64,000 nucleotides of DNA from Chitinophagaceae bacterium (GTDB lineage Bacteria > Bacteroidota > Bacteroidia > Chitinophagales > Chitinophagaceae): contig JADKKH010000006.1 of the NCBI GenBank assembly GCA_016720585.1, forward strand, positions 248,001 to 312,000, read 5' to 3'. The notes under the pieces were generated by a model. It was not told where the DNA came from and did no database searches. It worked only from the letters and a program-made list of their open reading frames with translations. Of this stretch, positions 9,705 to 19,438 are shown piece by piece (within the stretch, counting starts at the first letter, position 1; the number at the start of each line of letters is the position of its first letter). A program made the translations under genes and the position numbers.

Positions 9705-11079
9705 ATGATTTCTTCCATAAATGATTTCAAAAACCCTTTTTTTATCGGTGTAGCCGGGGTGGGTATGAGTGCTATTGCCCAATACCTGAAAGGGATCGGC
9801 AAAAATGTTTCTGGCAGCGACCGTTTTTTTACCCCCGGTGCATACAATGAAATAAAAGAAAAGCTGGAAACAGAAGGAATTCATTGTTTTGTTCAGAACG
9901 GGGAAGGGATAACAGAAGAAACTGATCTGATTGTGGTTTCAACAGCTATAGAAGATACTGTTGCAGAAGTTCAGAAAGCAAAGCAACTTGCTATTCCTAT
10001 AATAAAACGTTCGGAGCTTTTAGCACTGATGGCCGAGAGCAAAAGAACCATTGCCGTGGGTGGAACCAGTGGAAAAAGCACTACCAGTGCCATGCTGTTT
10101 GATATCCTGGAGCATGATGGTCTTCAACCAAGCATTATCAGCGGGGCAGGATTAATCAGCATTATCAAGCAAGGGAAAATCGGCAATGCAAAAGTTGGAG
10201 CGGGGGAGTGGCTGGTCATTGAAGCTGATGAAAGCGATGGCTCCATTGTGCAATATCATCCGGAAGTGGGTTTGCTGCTGAATATTGATAAAGACCACCA
10301 GGAGATTGATGAATTGATGAAAGTGTTTGGTGTTTTCAAAAATAACAGCCGGTTTTTTGTGGTCAATCAATCACATGCACTGGCCCGTCAACTTTCAAAA
10401 GATGTACAACAGGATTTTTCAACAAACCCGGATATTAATGCAGGGTATGTAGCTACGGATTTTCACCAGCAGGGATTAACGATCAGTTTTAAGATACAGG
10501 GTGTTCCTTTCCAGTTAAATGTGGTTGGAAAACATAATATGGAAAATGCTGTTGCTGCTGTTACAATTGCCAATGGAATCGGTGTGGGTCTTGAAACCTG
10601 TGCTGAGGCATTACGAACTTATGAGGGCATCTATCGCCGTCACCAGGTATATGGCAAAAAGAATGGCGTAGTGCTTATTGATGATTATGCTCATAACCCG
10701 GTCAAATGTGCTGCTGCAATAGAGGCCTGTCAGCCCATTGCCCCAAAAGTAATTGCCTGGTTTCAACCTCATGGTTATAAACCTACAAAATTTTTACGGG
10801 ATGATTTTGTTAAAGAAATGGCCCGGGTCCTTCGGCCGGAGGACGAAATATGGATGAGTGAAATATTTTATGCCGGCGGAACCGCTGTTAAAGATATTTC
10901 TGCCAATGATTTGATCAATGATCTGAAAGTCCTGGGAAAGAATGCTTTTTTTGTGGAAGACAGAAATGATTTCCTGGCAAACGCCCGCCCGCATCTGACC
11001 GGAGATTGTGTGCTATTGCTCATGGCCGCCAGGATCCTTCCCTGGAACAATTTGCCGGCAAACCTGGCAGGATTTATAA
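9705..11079 (+). CDS. mpl: UDP-N-acetylmuramate:L-alanyl-gamma-D-glutamyl-meso-diaminopimelate ligase (Mpl), C-terminus frame-disrupted
   Basis: Mur-ligase fold. The N-terminal Rossmann domain is FIGVAGVGMSAIAQYL, the ATP site is VGGTSGKSTTSAML (about residues 123-136), then EADESDGS, LNIDKDHQEID, GKHNMENAVAA, RRHQVYG and DDYAHNPVK. Mpl attaches recycled murein tripeptide to UDP-MurNAc, which shortcuts peptidoglycan synthesis in the cytoplasm. The uncorrected frame runs to 11198 and overlaps the convergent gene. Adding one G at 11032-11033 and one A at 11060-11062 gives the normal family ending (ARDPSLEQFAGKTWQDL) with a stop at 11077-11079, about 458 residues. MurC is the alternative, but the residues favour Mpl. 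Confidence 0.85.
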
Positions 11080-11085
11080 AATCAA

Positions 11086-11577
11086 TCAGGAAGCAAACTC
11101 CACAACATTTTCTTTGGTTACCGGCAGGAACATATACCAGCATAAGGCCATCAGCAAACCGGGATGGGATGTGTCCGAAAGGGTTTTATCTTTTGTAAAA
11201 CGTACGGCGGCTGTTCCCTCTTTGGCGGTAAGACCGCAGGTAACAAAAGGTTTGTCTTTTGATTCTTTATACAGCACTAATTCTGCCAGCGGGTTGTTGT
11301 GAGTTGTGTAAAAAAATTTTTCGTTATTTATGGTAATGAAATTCTCATTATTCTCCTGGCCCAATTCACCGATCCGGATACCATACTCATTACAAAGAAC
11401 CGTTTTGTTACGCCGGAATCCTTCTTTGCGGATCAGGAATACCCTTTTTTGTTTATCACATTCTACCCGGGCTGTATGAGAAAAAGGGTTTAAAGTCAAT
11501 GTCAGGATTTTCTTATCATCCCTGATCAGGTGGTAGACTTCATTGCTGGAACTTGTTTCGGCTGATTCCCATCTCAT
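11086..11577 (-). CDS. Hypothetical protein
   Basis: 163 residues, no signal peptide. The body is a run of beta-strand-like segments (YHLIRDDKKILTLTLNPF, KRVFLIRKEGFRRNKTVLC, GIRIGELGQENNENFITIN, LAELVLYKES) and then a hydrophobic stretch near the end (HPGLLMALCWYMFLPV). The strand layout recalls LURP-one/Tubby-like phospholipid-binding folds, but this is a pattern impression only. It lies 6 bases from the corrected mpl stop and is divergent from guaD. Confidence 0.6.
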   Translation of the reverse strand: MRWESAETSSSNEVYHLIRDDKKILTLTLNPFSHTARVECDKQKRVFLIRKEGFRRNKTVLCNEYGIRIGELGQENNENFITINNEKFFYTTHNNPLAELVLYKESKDKPFVTCGLTAKEGTAAVRFTKDKTLSDTSHPGLLMALCWYMFLPVTKENVVEFAS

Positions 11578-11748
11578 GGCGTAAGGTTTTAGTGTTTGTA
11601 ATTGGGTAGAAAATTACACGCGTTTAGCCCGGTAACAAGTGATTAACCTAAAATTAATATTAACTTCATATTGGAATGTCCCCGGTGAATAAACTGTGTC
11701 TAATCCGGCTTTTACCCACATTTTTACTTTATTTTTTAGCCTTTAATA

Positions 11749-12234
11749 ATGAATATGCAGAAAGAAAGAGACAATACATACCTGGAACGGGCCATTGAAT
11801 TATCAAAACAGGGAATGCAAAGCGGACTGGGAGGCCCATTTGGCTGTGTCGTGGTGTTAAATGACGAAATAATCGGGGAAGGAACAAATAAGGTAACTTC
11901 TTCCAATGATCCCACAGCCCATGCTGAAGTGGTCGCTATACGCATGGCCTGTAATAAGTTAGGAAGCTACCAGTTAACCGGCTGTGAGATATATACCAGT
12001 TGTGAACCCTGCCCTATGTGTCTCGGCGCTATTTACTGGGCAAGGCCGAAAAGAGTTATATATGCCAATACAAAAGAAGAAGCAGCGGCGATAGAATTTG
12101 ACGATCAATTCATCTATAAAGAGATCAGCACCGGGATGCGTGACAGGAAAATACCTTTTATTCATCATCCTCATCCGAAAGCCAAAGAAGTATTTGAGGC
12201 ATGGAAAAACTGGGAAGGCAAAAAAAAATATTAA
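11749..12234 (+). CDS. guaD: Guanine deaminase (cytidine deaminase-like fold)
   Basis: 161 residues. Zinc site: H-A-E (HAEVVAIRMAC, about residue 53) and CEPCPMC (about 84-90). The segment CLGAIYWARPKRVIYAN with EFDDQFIYKEI downstream is characteristic of the Bacillus GuaD type rather than TadA. The reaction is guanine + water to xanthine + ammonia in purine salvage. ATG at 11749; a second in-frame ATG two codons later is also possible. Monocistronic, with a terminator at 12296. Confidence 0.88.
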   Translation: MNMQKERDNTYLERAIELSKQGMQSGLGGPFGCVVVLNDEIIGEGTNKVTSSNDPTAHAEVVAIRMACNKLGSYQLTGCEIYTSCEPCPMCLGAIYWARPKRVIYANTKEEAAAIEFDDQFIYKEISTGMRDRKIPFIHHPHPKAKEVFEAWKNWEGKKKY

Positions 12235-12295
12235 TCATTTTAAATTGGCTCAACAATACAATACTGTTGTATCAGTACATGACTTTATAAAACAG

Positions 12296-12320
12296 AAAAG
12301 GCCGGCATGCCGGACCTTTT
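12296..12320. terminator. Bidirectional terminator between guaD and the T9SS protein
   Basis: Hairpin AAAAGGCCGG-CATG-CCGGACCTTTT with one unpaired base, flanked by A-rich and T-rich sides. It lies between two convergent genes. Confidence 0.7.
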
Positions 12321-12340
12321 CGTATGGTGGTAACTAGGAA

Positions 12341-15300
12341 TTATTGTATGGCCAACTGCTTTATTTCATTTAATCGATCGCCGGTAAGCCTGATGGTATA
12401 CACCCCGGGGGACAAATGATGATTAATAGTGATGGTATTAGCCCCACTGAATTGCTGTTGCAGTTGTAAGCTGCCTTTCATATCGTAAACGTTTATTTCA
12501 ATAACGCCACGTATATCTTTCAGCAGCGTAATGTTAAAAGCGTTCCCGGTAGACGGGTTGGGATATACATCAAATGAATTTTTGGTATCCGTAATATTTA
12601 CCCGTTCAATTCTGGAATAGGACAATCTTGCATCAATATCCACTTGTTTTAACCGGTAAAATGAAACGCCTTTAAACGGAAGGTTATCATAAAAATTATA
12701 ATCATGCAGACTGTTTGAATTGTTCATGCCGGGAATTGTTCCAATAGATAAAAAATTGATACCGTCTTTTGAACGTTGTACCTCAAAATGACTATTATCC
12801 CTTTCATAGGAAGTGGTCCAGGTGATTTTTACTTTACTGTTGTTTTCTGCAATGGCTTTAAAGCTTACCAAATTTACCGGTAAGGGACTGTTGGCAGGTG
12901 TGGTGAAAGTCCAAACCGGACCAGTGGTTGTACTTACACCATCTGACACTTCAACATACCATTCGTAATCAGTTAACTGTTCAAGGGATGGCCAGTTAAT
13001 ACAAGTTTGAGAACCCGAAGCAACATTGGTATTTGTGCCCAGAAGTGTAAAGGGCTGGGTCAGGTTTACAGGTAAAGTAAATTGACTTCCTGAACCTGTA
13101 AATGAGGTATTACTATAAGGCGAATAAGTTTTAACTGATAATAAATTCTGTGCAGGAAGAAACTGCATGATTCTCAGATAACCGTTTCCGCCATTGGTAT
13201 AGCCACTCTGGTAGTCGGCCATGAGGGTATGAATGGTATTACCGCCAAACACATCCGTTCTCCTGCCTTCACCAGCCACATGTCCTGCTAACATAAGAAT
13301 AAGATTAGGGTTATCTTTCAGGTCATCATATATTTTTTGACCAGGCCCCTGGAAGTTGGCTGGATTACTTGTGCCAAGTATATTGTGTGATGATAAAATT
13401 CCTTTTCTATTTGGATAAGCTTTTAATAAAGCATCTGCCCAATCTAAAACGGGTTGTAAAGATGGCGTAGTGCCATTGGGATAATACTCAATACTGATAT
13501 GAATAAAATCAACACCACCTCCGCTGAATAACTCATAATGATTATCATTATTAGTGCTGTAATGCCCGCCATAATAACCTCTGCCGGTAAATCTTGTTTC
13601 GCCAAAATATTGATTGTAATAAGTATTGGTTGAGTTGGGGTCGCCGATTGTACCCTGGTCATGATTACCCACACAAATCCCATAAGGGATACCGTCTGTA
13701 ATTGATACGCTCGGATTTTCGATAATTTTCATTGAAGTATCTGCCCGTTTCCACTCAATTTGTTTGTCGGCCCCTGGCGGGTTGTCGCCGTTTTGTACAC
13801 AATCGCCCAATTGTACCACAAAGGCAATACTGCTATCGATCCTGTGATCCTTTATCCATTGTGTTTGTGATTTAAAGATTCCATTATGTCCACCACCGCC
13901 GCTATTCGTTCCCGGAACTTCTTCAGTATAAAATTGCGTATCAGGTAATCCGATGATGGTGAGTTTGGAATTGGCATTAACTTTTTTTCTGCCATAATAA
14001 CGAACTGTCAGATTACCGGCATCAGGGTCGCTGACTGTTGCACATATATTCGGACTGGTTGATGGAGCATTTGCATTATTAGCTGGTGACGGACTGGTTG
14101 GTTGATTCGGGGGGCTGGTTGAATAAGTTACCGTTAGTTTAGGATGATCAACATCCGGAGTCGATGTTGTATTTTCTCTTGAACGCAATTGCTGACCATT
14201 ACCATCTGGCAAAGGATCTGTAGCAATCATAAGCCAGCCGTTATTTGGTAAAGTGCCATTGATCCAATCCTGGATCGTAGAAGCTGGAACAGAAACAGTA
14301 ATTAATCCGGTATACAATGCATTTCCGGGCCAATTAGCATTTACAGAAGATTGCGCATCAATATTATCCGGTGCAAAATGTCTGTTACCTATAGAAGCAT
14401 AAGTTACCGTTGATTCATTCCATGGAACCAGCATACGATGCATGTTAAAACCTTCTCCTTCTACATCAACATAAAATTGAAGTTGTGCTGAACTAATGGT
14501 GACCCCTGAAGGAATTGAAGACAAATCGAAACGAAGTAAAGATCTTCTTTCATCACTGGTATTTAAATCCTGAATAAATGTGATTTCATTACCACGGGGT
14601 GTAGATGGTAAAGTTTCCCAGGTATATGTATCTCTTGTTCCGGTATATCCATTTACGCCATCCTGAAAAGAAACTGTTACCGGACCGCTGCTCATCGTTG
14701 TTCCGCAACCTGTATTTGAATAAGAGGAAGAAAGACCTCCATTAATCGCCCTCACCCTGTAGCAATAATTTGTTGATGGGGACAGTCCGGTATTATTATA
14801 TGTTACAATATTTGCACCCACGGTTGTGAACAGTGAGAATGGGCCACCGGCACCGGTTGTTGAACGTTCAATCTGGAAGCCGGTCTCATCTGTTGAATTG
14901 TCGGTCCAGTTTAACTGAAGAACCGTACTTGATATTGTTGAAACCCCCAGGCTGGTTGGAGCGATTGGAGGAGTAAATGAAATATTGAATGGCGCTCCTG
15001 GTGTAACCCAGCTATAACCAGCTCCGGTAATTGTTCCGTTAACGGTTGTTCCTGCATTCGCATGTACAATTGTGCCTGTACCATCGTTGAGTCCCCAACG
15101 TGCCAATAGTCCTGTTTGAGGAGTTGTTATCTGACTGTTTATGGTAGATTGAATCTGAGCTTCAGCTCTTTCATAGTTCCAGATACGGGCCTCATCAATT
15201 ACGCCGGCAAAGAAACCGGTTGCAACACCTGTTGAATTAAGCATCGTACCCATTGCTGAATGCTGGATACTTGCACCCTGTGGCCAAATAGTTACTCCCA

Positions 15301-16783
15301 GGTTTAATGTACCCTCTAAAATACCATTCAGATATAAAGAGAAAATCCCGCTTTCATATGTGGCTGCTGCATGGTACCAAACATTATTGATAATTGTTGT
15401 TGTACCTTCTACAGGATGATTAAGACCTGGACTCGCTGAGCCAGTACCTTCTTCGAAATCTGCAGCGATTTTATTTGCGGAACTGATTCCAAGGATATAA
15501 TTCGCATCTACTGTACTTCCATCCGCTTCAGGAGAACCTTTTGCAACAATTGGTACAAGCACGATTCCACCACTGCCTGAACTAACTGCTGTTCCTGCTG
15601 CGGTTCGTTTGAACCAGGCCTCAACAGTAAAATTCTGTGAAGCAAGTGATGGTGCAGCTCCAAAAGTGACGTAGGTATTTGGTGTGAGTTGCAAAGCATT
15701 TGCACCTTCAGCAGGTGTGGTGGCACAGGTTGGGCCTGCATAACCGGAATTAATCGTACAGTTTTTTGCTCGAACCCTGTAGCAGTATTCAGTAGATGCG
15801 TATACGGTTAAATCGCTGTATGTGGTTACATTGGGGCTAACTGTTGCCAGGAGTGTATAGGTTCCTGCAATACCGGTTGTTGAACGTTCGATCTCAAAGC
15901 CGGTTTCATTATTTGAATTATCTGTCCATCCCAGGTTTACCTGGAGCACTGATGGAGCTGATGCTGTGAGAACTGATGGGGCTGTTGGTGTAAAGTCTAA
16001 TGCTGGTGCACCACATACCCAGGTTGGTCCGTTAGTTAAAGTTCCATTTGGACTTCCGCCTATTGAATTAACTGCTGTTGTTCCTAAACCATCATTCAAA
16101 CCCCATCTTCCTAATAGGCCGGTTCCGGAAGTAAGTTCGGAATTCATACTAGCGGAAATTTGTACCTGTGAACGGGCAAAATTCCAGATGCGGGCTTCAT
16201 CAATTACACCGGCAAAAAAACCTGCTGCAACACCTGTTGAATTCATTGCAGTTCCGAGGCCAGCATGCTGAATACTGGTATTTTCAGGCAAGAATACACC
16301 TACTACGAAGAAAGCATCCTGAACTCCGTTGATATATAATCTCCATGTTGTTCCGTCGTATGTAGCTGCAATATGATACCAGATATTGTCTGATAGAGTG
16401 GTAACACCAGTTATTGGATGATTTAATCCAGTTGCTTTATCTTCAAAATCTGCTACCAATTTCCCACTCGTATTAATTCCGAGGAAATAGTTACAGTTTA
16501 AATTTGCAGGTGTTTCAGCTTCCCCTCTGCCCTTGGTAATTACAGGAATTGCGTCAATTCCCCCAGTTCCGGTGTTGGCAGTTACTCCTGTCCCTGTTTT
16601 TTTTACCCATGCTTCAAGAGTGAAAGTTGAAGTCCCCAGTGTGTTTGTTGCTGCACCAAAAGTCACATACTGATTTGTTCCATTAAACTGCAGCCCTGTC
16701 TGACTATGACCAACAGTTGTTAACAACAGGGTTGTAAAGCAAGAAAAAAGTAATTTTTTTACGGGATAGGCAGACAGTTTCAT
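12341..16783 (-). CDS. Large secreted multidomain protein: LamG-FN3 twice, DNRLRE, calcineurin-like phosphoesterase, T9SS sorting domain
   Basis: 1480 residues. Signal peptide 1-28. The first LamG/concanavalin-like domain (about 30-255) and FN3 domain (about 265-355) are followed by a diverged second LamG (about 360-600) and FN3 (about 610-695); both FN3 copies share an E-T-G-F-x-I-E-R-S-T-T-G core. A DNRLRE domain (about 700-885) follows. The phosphoesterase core (about 950-1200) shows LPDTQFY, QLGDCVQNG, GNHDQGT, SSHN and AGHVAGEGRR, the metal ligands of the family. The end (SFDVYPNPSTGN, then YDMKGSL, then LSPGVYTIRL) is a type A T9SS sorting domain, so the protein should be exported and cell-surface attached or released. 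LamG/FN3 suggest carbohydrate or matrix binding. The true substrate of the phosphoesterase is unknown. Confidence 0.9.
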   Translation of the reverse strand: MKLSAYPVKKLLFSCFTTLLLTTVGHSQTGLQFNGTNQYVTFGAATNTLGTSTFTLEAWVKKTGTGVTANTGTGGIDAIPVITKGRGEAETPANLNCNYFLGINTSGKLVADFEDKATGLNHPITGVTTLSDNIWYHIAATYDGTTWRLYINGVQDAFFVVGVFLPENTSIQHAGLGTAMNSTGVAAGFFAGVIDEARIWNFARSQVQISASMNSELTSGTGLLGRWGLNDGLGTTAVNSIGGSPNGTLTNGPTWVCGAPALDFTPTAPSVLTASAPSVLQVNLGWTDNSNNETGFEIERSTTGIAGTYTLLATVSPNVTTYSDLTVYASTEYCYRVRAKNCTINSGYAGPTCATTPAEGANALQLTPNTYVTFGAAPSLASQNFTVEAWFKRTAAGTAVSSGSGGIVLVPIVAKGSPEADGSTVDANYILGISSANKIAADFEEGTGSASPGLNHPVEGTTTIINNVWYHAAATYESGIFSLYLNGILEGTLNLGVTIWPQGASIQHSAMGTMLNSTGVATGFFAGVIDEARIWNYERAEAQIQSTINSQITTPQTGLLARWGLNDGTGTIVHANAGTTVNGTITGAGYSWVTPGAPFNISFTPPIAPTSLGVSTISSTVLQLNWTDNSTDETGFQIERSTTGAGGPFSLFTTVGANIVTYNNTGLSPSTNYCYRVRAINGGLSSSYSNTGCGTTMSSGPVTVSFQDGVNGYTGTRDTYTWETLPSTPRGNEITFIQDLNTSDERRSLLRFDLSSIPSGVTISSAQLQFYVDVEGEGFNMHRMLVPWNESTVTYASIGNRHFAPDNIDAQSSVNANWPGNALYTGLITVSVPASTIQDWINGTLPNNGWLMIATDPLPDGNGQQLRSRENTTSTPDVDHPKLTVTYSTSPPNQPTSPSPANNANAPSTSPNICATVSDPDAGNLTVRYYGRKKVNANSKLTIIGLPDTQFYTEEVPGTNSGGGGHNGIFKSQTQWIKDHRIDSSIAFVVQLGDCVQNGDNPPGADKQIEWKRADTSMKIIENPSVSITDGIPYGICVGNHDQGTIGDPNSTNTYYNQYFGETRFTGRGYYGGHYSTNNDNHYELFSGGGVDFIHISIEYYPNGTTPSLQPVLDWADALLKAYPNRKGILSSHNILGTSNPANFQGPGQKIYDDLKDNPNLILMLAGHVAGEGRRTDVFGGNTIHTLMADYQSGYTNGGNGYLRIMQFLPAQNLLSVKTYSPYSNTSFTGSGSQFTLPVNLTQPFTLLGTNTNVASGSQTCINWPSLEQLTDYEWYVEVSDGVSTTTGPVWTFTTPANSPLPVNLVSFKAIAENNSKVKITWTTSYERDNSHFEVQRSKDGINFLSIGTIPGMNNSNSLHDYNFYDNLPFKGVSFYRLKQVDIDARLSYSRIERVNITDTKNSFDVYPNPSTGNAFNITLLKDIRGVIEINVYDMKGSLQLQQQFSGANTITINHHLSPGVYTIRLTGDRLNEIKQLAIQ

Positions 16784-17033
16784 GCAGGTTAAATATTAAC
16801 TTGGTTAATGATCAATGACTTAATAATTGTACAGATACAGGAACTTTAAGAAGGGTTAGTTCAGAGGAGAATGGGCAACGGGTTAATCAATAAGTCAGCG
16901 GAAGATAGGTCGGTAATTCAGGGAGATCAGGAGGATTAACTATAAAGATATAAAGATTAATCGTTCCTGCAAGTATATTAAAAGAAAAGAGGCGTATTCA
17001 GCATGAAAAATCCTGGCAGGTTAAACTTACTAT

Positions 17034-17399
17034 CTATTTGTTCTGTAAATACTTATGTATAACTATATAGCTGAGTGTGATCAGCAATATTAAAATAAGG
17101 ATCGAAACATAGATCCACGGCTGGTCTTTTATTTTCAGTTTTTCCCGGCGTTGCTTTTTCTTCGCCGTTTTTTTCTTCAGATCCCGGTTCAGCATGTCAA
17201 CCATATATCGCAGCTGTTCTTTGTCCTTGAATTCCTGCAAACCATCAATGGCATCCTCCTCAAACTCATTTTGCAGGAGATGCTTTTCAACTTCATGTTT
17301 CCGGAGCTCAGGCAATTTGCCCTGCAGGTACAGCAACAGGGTTTCGGGGTCTACCTCGGTTGACAAATTGGATAATATGTCTTTCAGTTTTTCGGACAT
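17034..17399 (-). CDS. Single-pass membrane protein, probable anti-sigma partner
   Basis: 121 residues. The N-terminal soluble part (residues 1-90) has a short zinc-finger-less anti-sigma-like layout (DPETLLLYLQGKLPELRKHEVEKHLL, EFEEDAIDGL) like the N-terminus of Bacteroidota anti-sigma/FecR-type proteins. It is followed by a basic stretch (KKKTAKKKQRREK) and one transmembrane helix (WIYVSILILILLITLSYIVI), with almost no periplasmic part. It starts 1 base after the sigma factor stop, so the two are almost certainly co-translated. The anti-sigma role is inferred from this pairing. Confidence 0.65.
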   Translation of the reverse strand: MSEKLKDILSNLSTEVDPETLLLYLQGKLPELRKHEVEKHLLQNEFEEDAIDGLQEFKDKEQLRYMVDMLNRDLKKKTAKKKQRREKLKIKDQPWIYVSILILILLITLSYIVIHKYLQNK

Positions 17400-17400
17400 C

Positions 17401-18033
17401 TTATTTCCTGTTCATTTTTTCACTTAATTTTTTTTCAATCAGAATTTTCAGGTTTCTTTTTCCATTCTGGATATGACTTTTTACCTGCAACAAACTGTAA
17501 CCTGTTTCAGCACTTACTTCCTGGTAACTTTTCTTATGCAGATAAAACAAAGTTACACATTGCTGTTGCTCCCGGTTCAGTTCTTTTAAAGACAGTTCCA
17601 TTAATTCCAGCGTTTGTTCATTATCTGCTATTGCCTGAAGGTCTGTTTCCTCTTCAGGCTTGGTGGTTAATTTGTCATTTATTTCTGCCGTAATTTTTCC
17701 CTGCCTTTCACGGATTTTCATCAGGCAGTGATTTTTGGCCACCATGTATAACCAGGATTTAAAAAATTCCACTTTGTATTTCTGCAGTTCCTGGATCACT
17801 TTTAAAAAAATCTGCTGCACACTGTCTTTGGCTTCTTCTTCATTTTTTAAATATTTCATACTTACACCGAGCAACAGCAGGGTATAACGTTGCAGCAAAA
17901 TGCCCAACCATTCATTATTATGGTCTGCATAAAACTGTTCGAGCAGTTCCTGGTCGGTTAAATCCTTGTAGTTGTCGGCCTTCACAAGCGGAAAATAGTT
18001 ATTTTTTCTATCCCACAAAGCCACAAATGTCAC
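17401..18033 (-). CDS. ECF RNA polymerase sigma factor
   Basis: About 210 residues from 18033. The first dozen residues are poorly conserved and a later start is possible. Region 2 is LLGVSMKYLKNEEEAKDSVQ then FLKVIQELQKYK and WLYMVAKNHCLMKIRERQG. Region 4 is LKELNREQQQCVTLFYLHKKSY with the helix-turn-helix ETGYSLLQVKSHIQNGKRNL. It directs RNA polymerase to a dedicated set of promoters. The downstream membrane protein is the likely antagonist. Divergent from the NlpC/P60 gene. Confidence 0.88.
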   Translation of the reverse strand: MTFVALWDRKNNYFPLVKADNYKDLTDQELLEQFYADHNNEWLGILLQRYTLLLLGVSMKYLKNEEEAKDSVQQIFLKVIQELQKYKVEFFKSWLYMVAKNHCLMKIRERQGKITAEINDKLTTKPEEETDLQAIADNEQTLELMELSLKELNREQQQCVTLFYLHKKSYQEVSAETGYSLLQVKSHIQNGKRNLKILIEKKLSEKMNRK

Positions 18034-18220
18034 AAAGTACTATAGATCATTCAAAGTCATTTGATACAGTTTCCCGGGTTTTTGTGTACAGGGTGGCCTA
18101 TGAGGGAAATATTTCTTGTTTAGGGTTGTCATTACTATTAGTTAGATGCAGGGTTTTGCAAATTCAACAAAATTTTACTACACACCATTTCATTTCTTAT
18201 TTTAGTCAAAACTTTATCAA

Positions 18221-18999
18221 ATGGACTATGCAGTTATTTCGGTGCCGGCCGCACCTGTCCGACGGAAACCCAATCACCGGAAAGAAATGGTGAACCAGCT
18301 ATTATTTGGGGAAACCGTAAAAGTGCTTTACTCAAAAAACGAGCTCTGGGTTAAGATCCGCAGTCTGCATGATGGTTATGAAGGCTGAATGACTGATACT
18401 ATGCTCCAGGCGGTTGATGAAAATACCGCAAACACCAGGACTGTTTTTGCGACAACAGAATTGATAAGCACTATTTCAATGGGTGGCGCAACAATAAATA
18501 TCCCGGTTGGGTCCTCCTTACCTTTTTTTGAAAATGGCAGAGGAAAGCTGGGAGAATTAGATTATATTTTTTCCGGGCAATTTTGTAAAAGGGATGAACT
18601 GCAACCCGCCCCCGAATTAATAAATCACCTGACATCACAATGGCTGAATGCTCCTTATATGTGGGGTGGTCGCACGCCACTAGGGGTGGATTGCAGTGGC
18701 TTTGTTCAAGTGATCTATAAACTGATGGGCATGGATATTCCAAGGGACACCTGGCAGCAGGCACAGGAAGGAAAGCCGGTTAAGAAATTCAGTGATGTAC
18801 AAACAGGTGACCTGGCATTCTTTGATAACAAAGAGGATATTGTACATGTCGGGATCCTGCTCGGTAATGATCAGATCATGCATGCATCGGGTAAAGTCAG
18901 GATTGACACGATCAATAAAAAGGGATCGTGGATGCGGAAACGGGAAAGCGAACCTTACGGTTGAATGCGATAAGAAGGTTGCGGGAAATAACCGGTTAA
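18221..18999 (+). CDS. NlpC/P60 family peptidase with N-terminal SH3-like domain, interrupted
   Basis: About 259 residues reconstructed. ATG at 18221 (MDYAVISVPAAPVRRKP), then an SH3-like domain (GETVKVLYSKNELWVKIRS). An in-frame TGA at 18386-18388 sits exactly where relatives have Trp (HDGYEGW). The P60 domain carries the catalytic Cys in GVDCSGFVQ, His in DIVHVGIL and a polar third residue (HASGKVRID). Such enzymes cut peptidoglycan stem peptides, typically gamma-D-Glu-diamino acid bonds. A second lesion, one G missing near 18922-18924, shifts the tail; restored it reads GIVDAETGKRTLRLNAIRRL and stops at 18999. Without repair the frame stops at 18964 and the long open piece begins at 18389. 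Confidence 0.82.
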
Positions 19000-19412
19000 A
19001 ATAGCCCCCTCACCCACTTTGCAATCATCATATCCCAACTCAGCATTTTGAAAGCAGAATAAAAAAGAATTACGGCAAATATTTTCTTTAGCATCTCCTG
19101 GTTGATGGCTAATGCCATTTTACTGCCAAAATAACCACCTACTAAAAAACCTGCTGATAATAAACCTACAATTCGTAAATCAATGGGTGTTCCTGCCATC
19201 TTGCACTGCTGGTAATAATATAGCGAAGCAAGAATGACCACCGGTAAAGTAAGCACTGCCAGCGAAGTACCCTGAGCCTGGTGCTGGGCATAATGCATGA
19301 AAAAGATCAATGCAGGCACCATAATGATACCGCCACCAACACCGACCAACCCGCTGAGCATTCCGGCTGCCAGCCCGATCAGCAGGGCTGTTATTATCAG
19401 TTGAGTTGCCAT
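18996..19412 (-). CDS. Short TauE/SafE-family membrane transporter
   Basis: About 138 residues from the ATG at 19412; a GTG at 19436 in the same frame is less likely. Four hydrophobic segments. The N-terminal motif LVGVGGGIIMVPALIFF is typical of TauE/SafE sulfite or anion exporters. It has roughly half the length of the classic family (about 250), which is a recognised short form that would act as a dimer. Second half: FLVGGYFGSKMALAI. Substrate unknown. It follows ppa closely and is likely its last operon partner. Its stop overlaps the convergent NlpC/P60 end by 4 bases. Confidence 0.8.
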   Translation of the reverse strand: MATQLIITALLIGLAAGMLSGLVGVGGGIIMVPALIFFMHYAQHQAQGTSLAVLTLPVVILASLYYYQQCKMAGTPIDLRIVGLLSAGFLVGGYFGSKMALAINQEMLKKIFAVILFYSAFKMLSWDMMIAKWVRGLF

Positions 19413-19438
19413 ATTATTTTTTTTATGGGTAACCACGA

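Noticed and set aside
11080..11198. Long C-terminal extension of Mpl overlapping the next gene
   Set aside because: It results from two one-base losses; repair gives the normal family end at 11079.
15966..16271. Antisense frame within the LamG region
   Set aside because: Shadow of biased codon use in the large gene; no start context or similarity.
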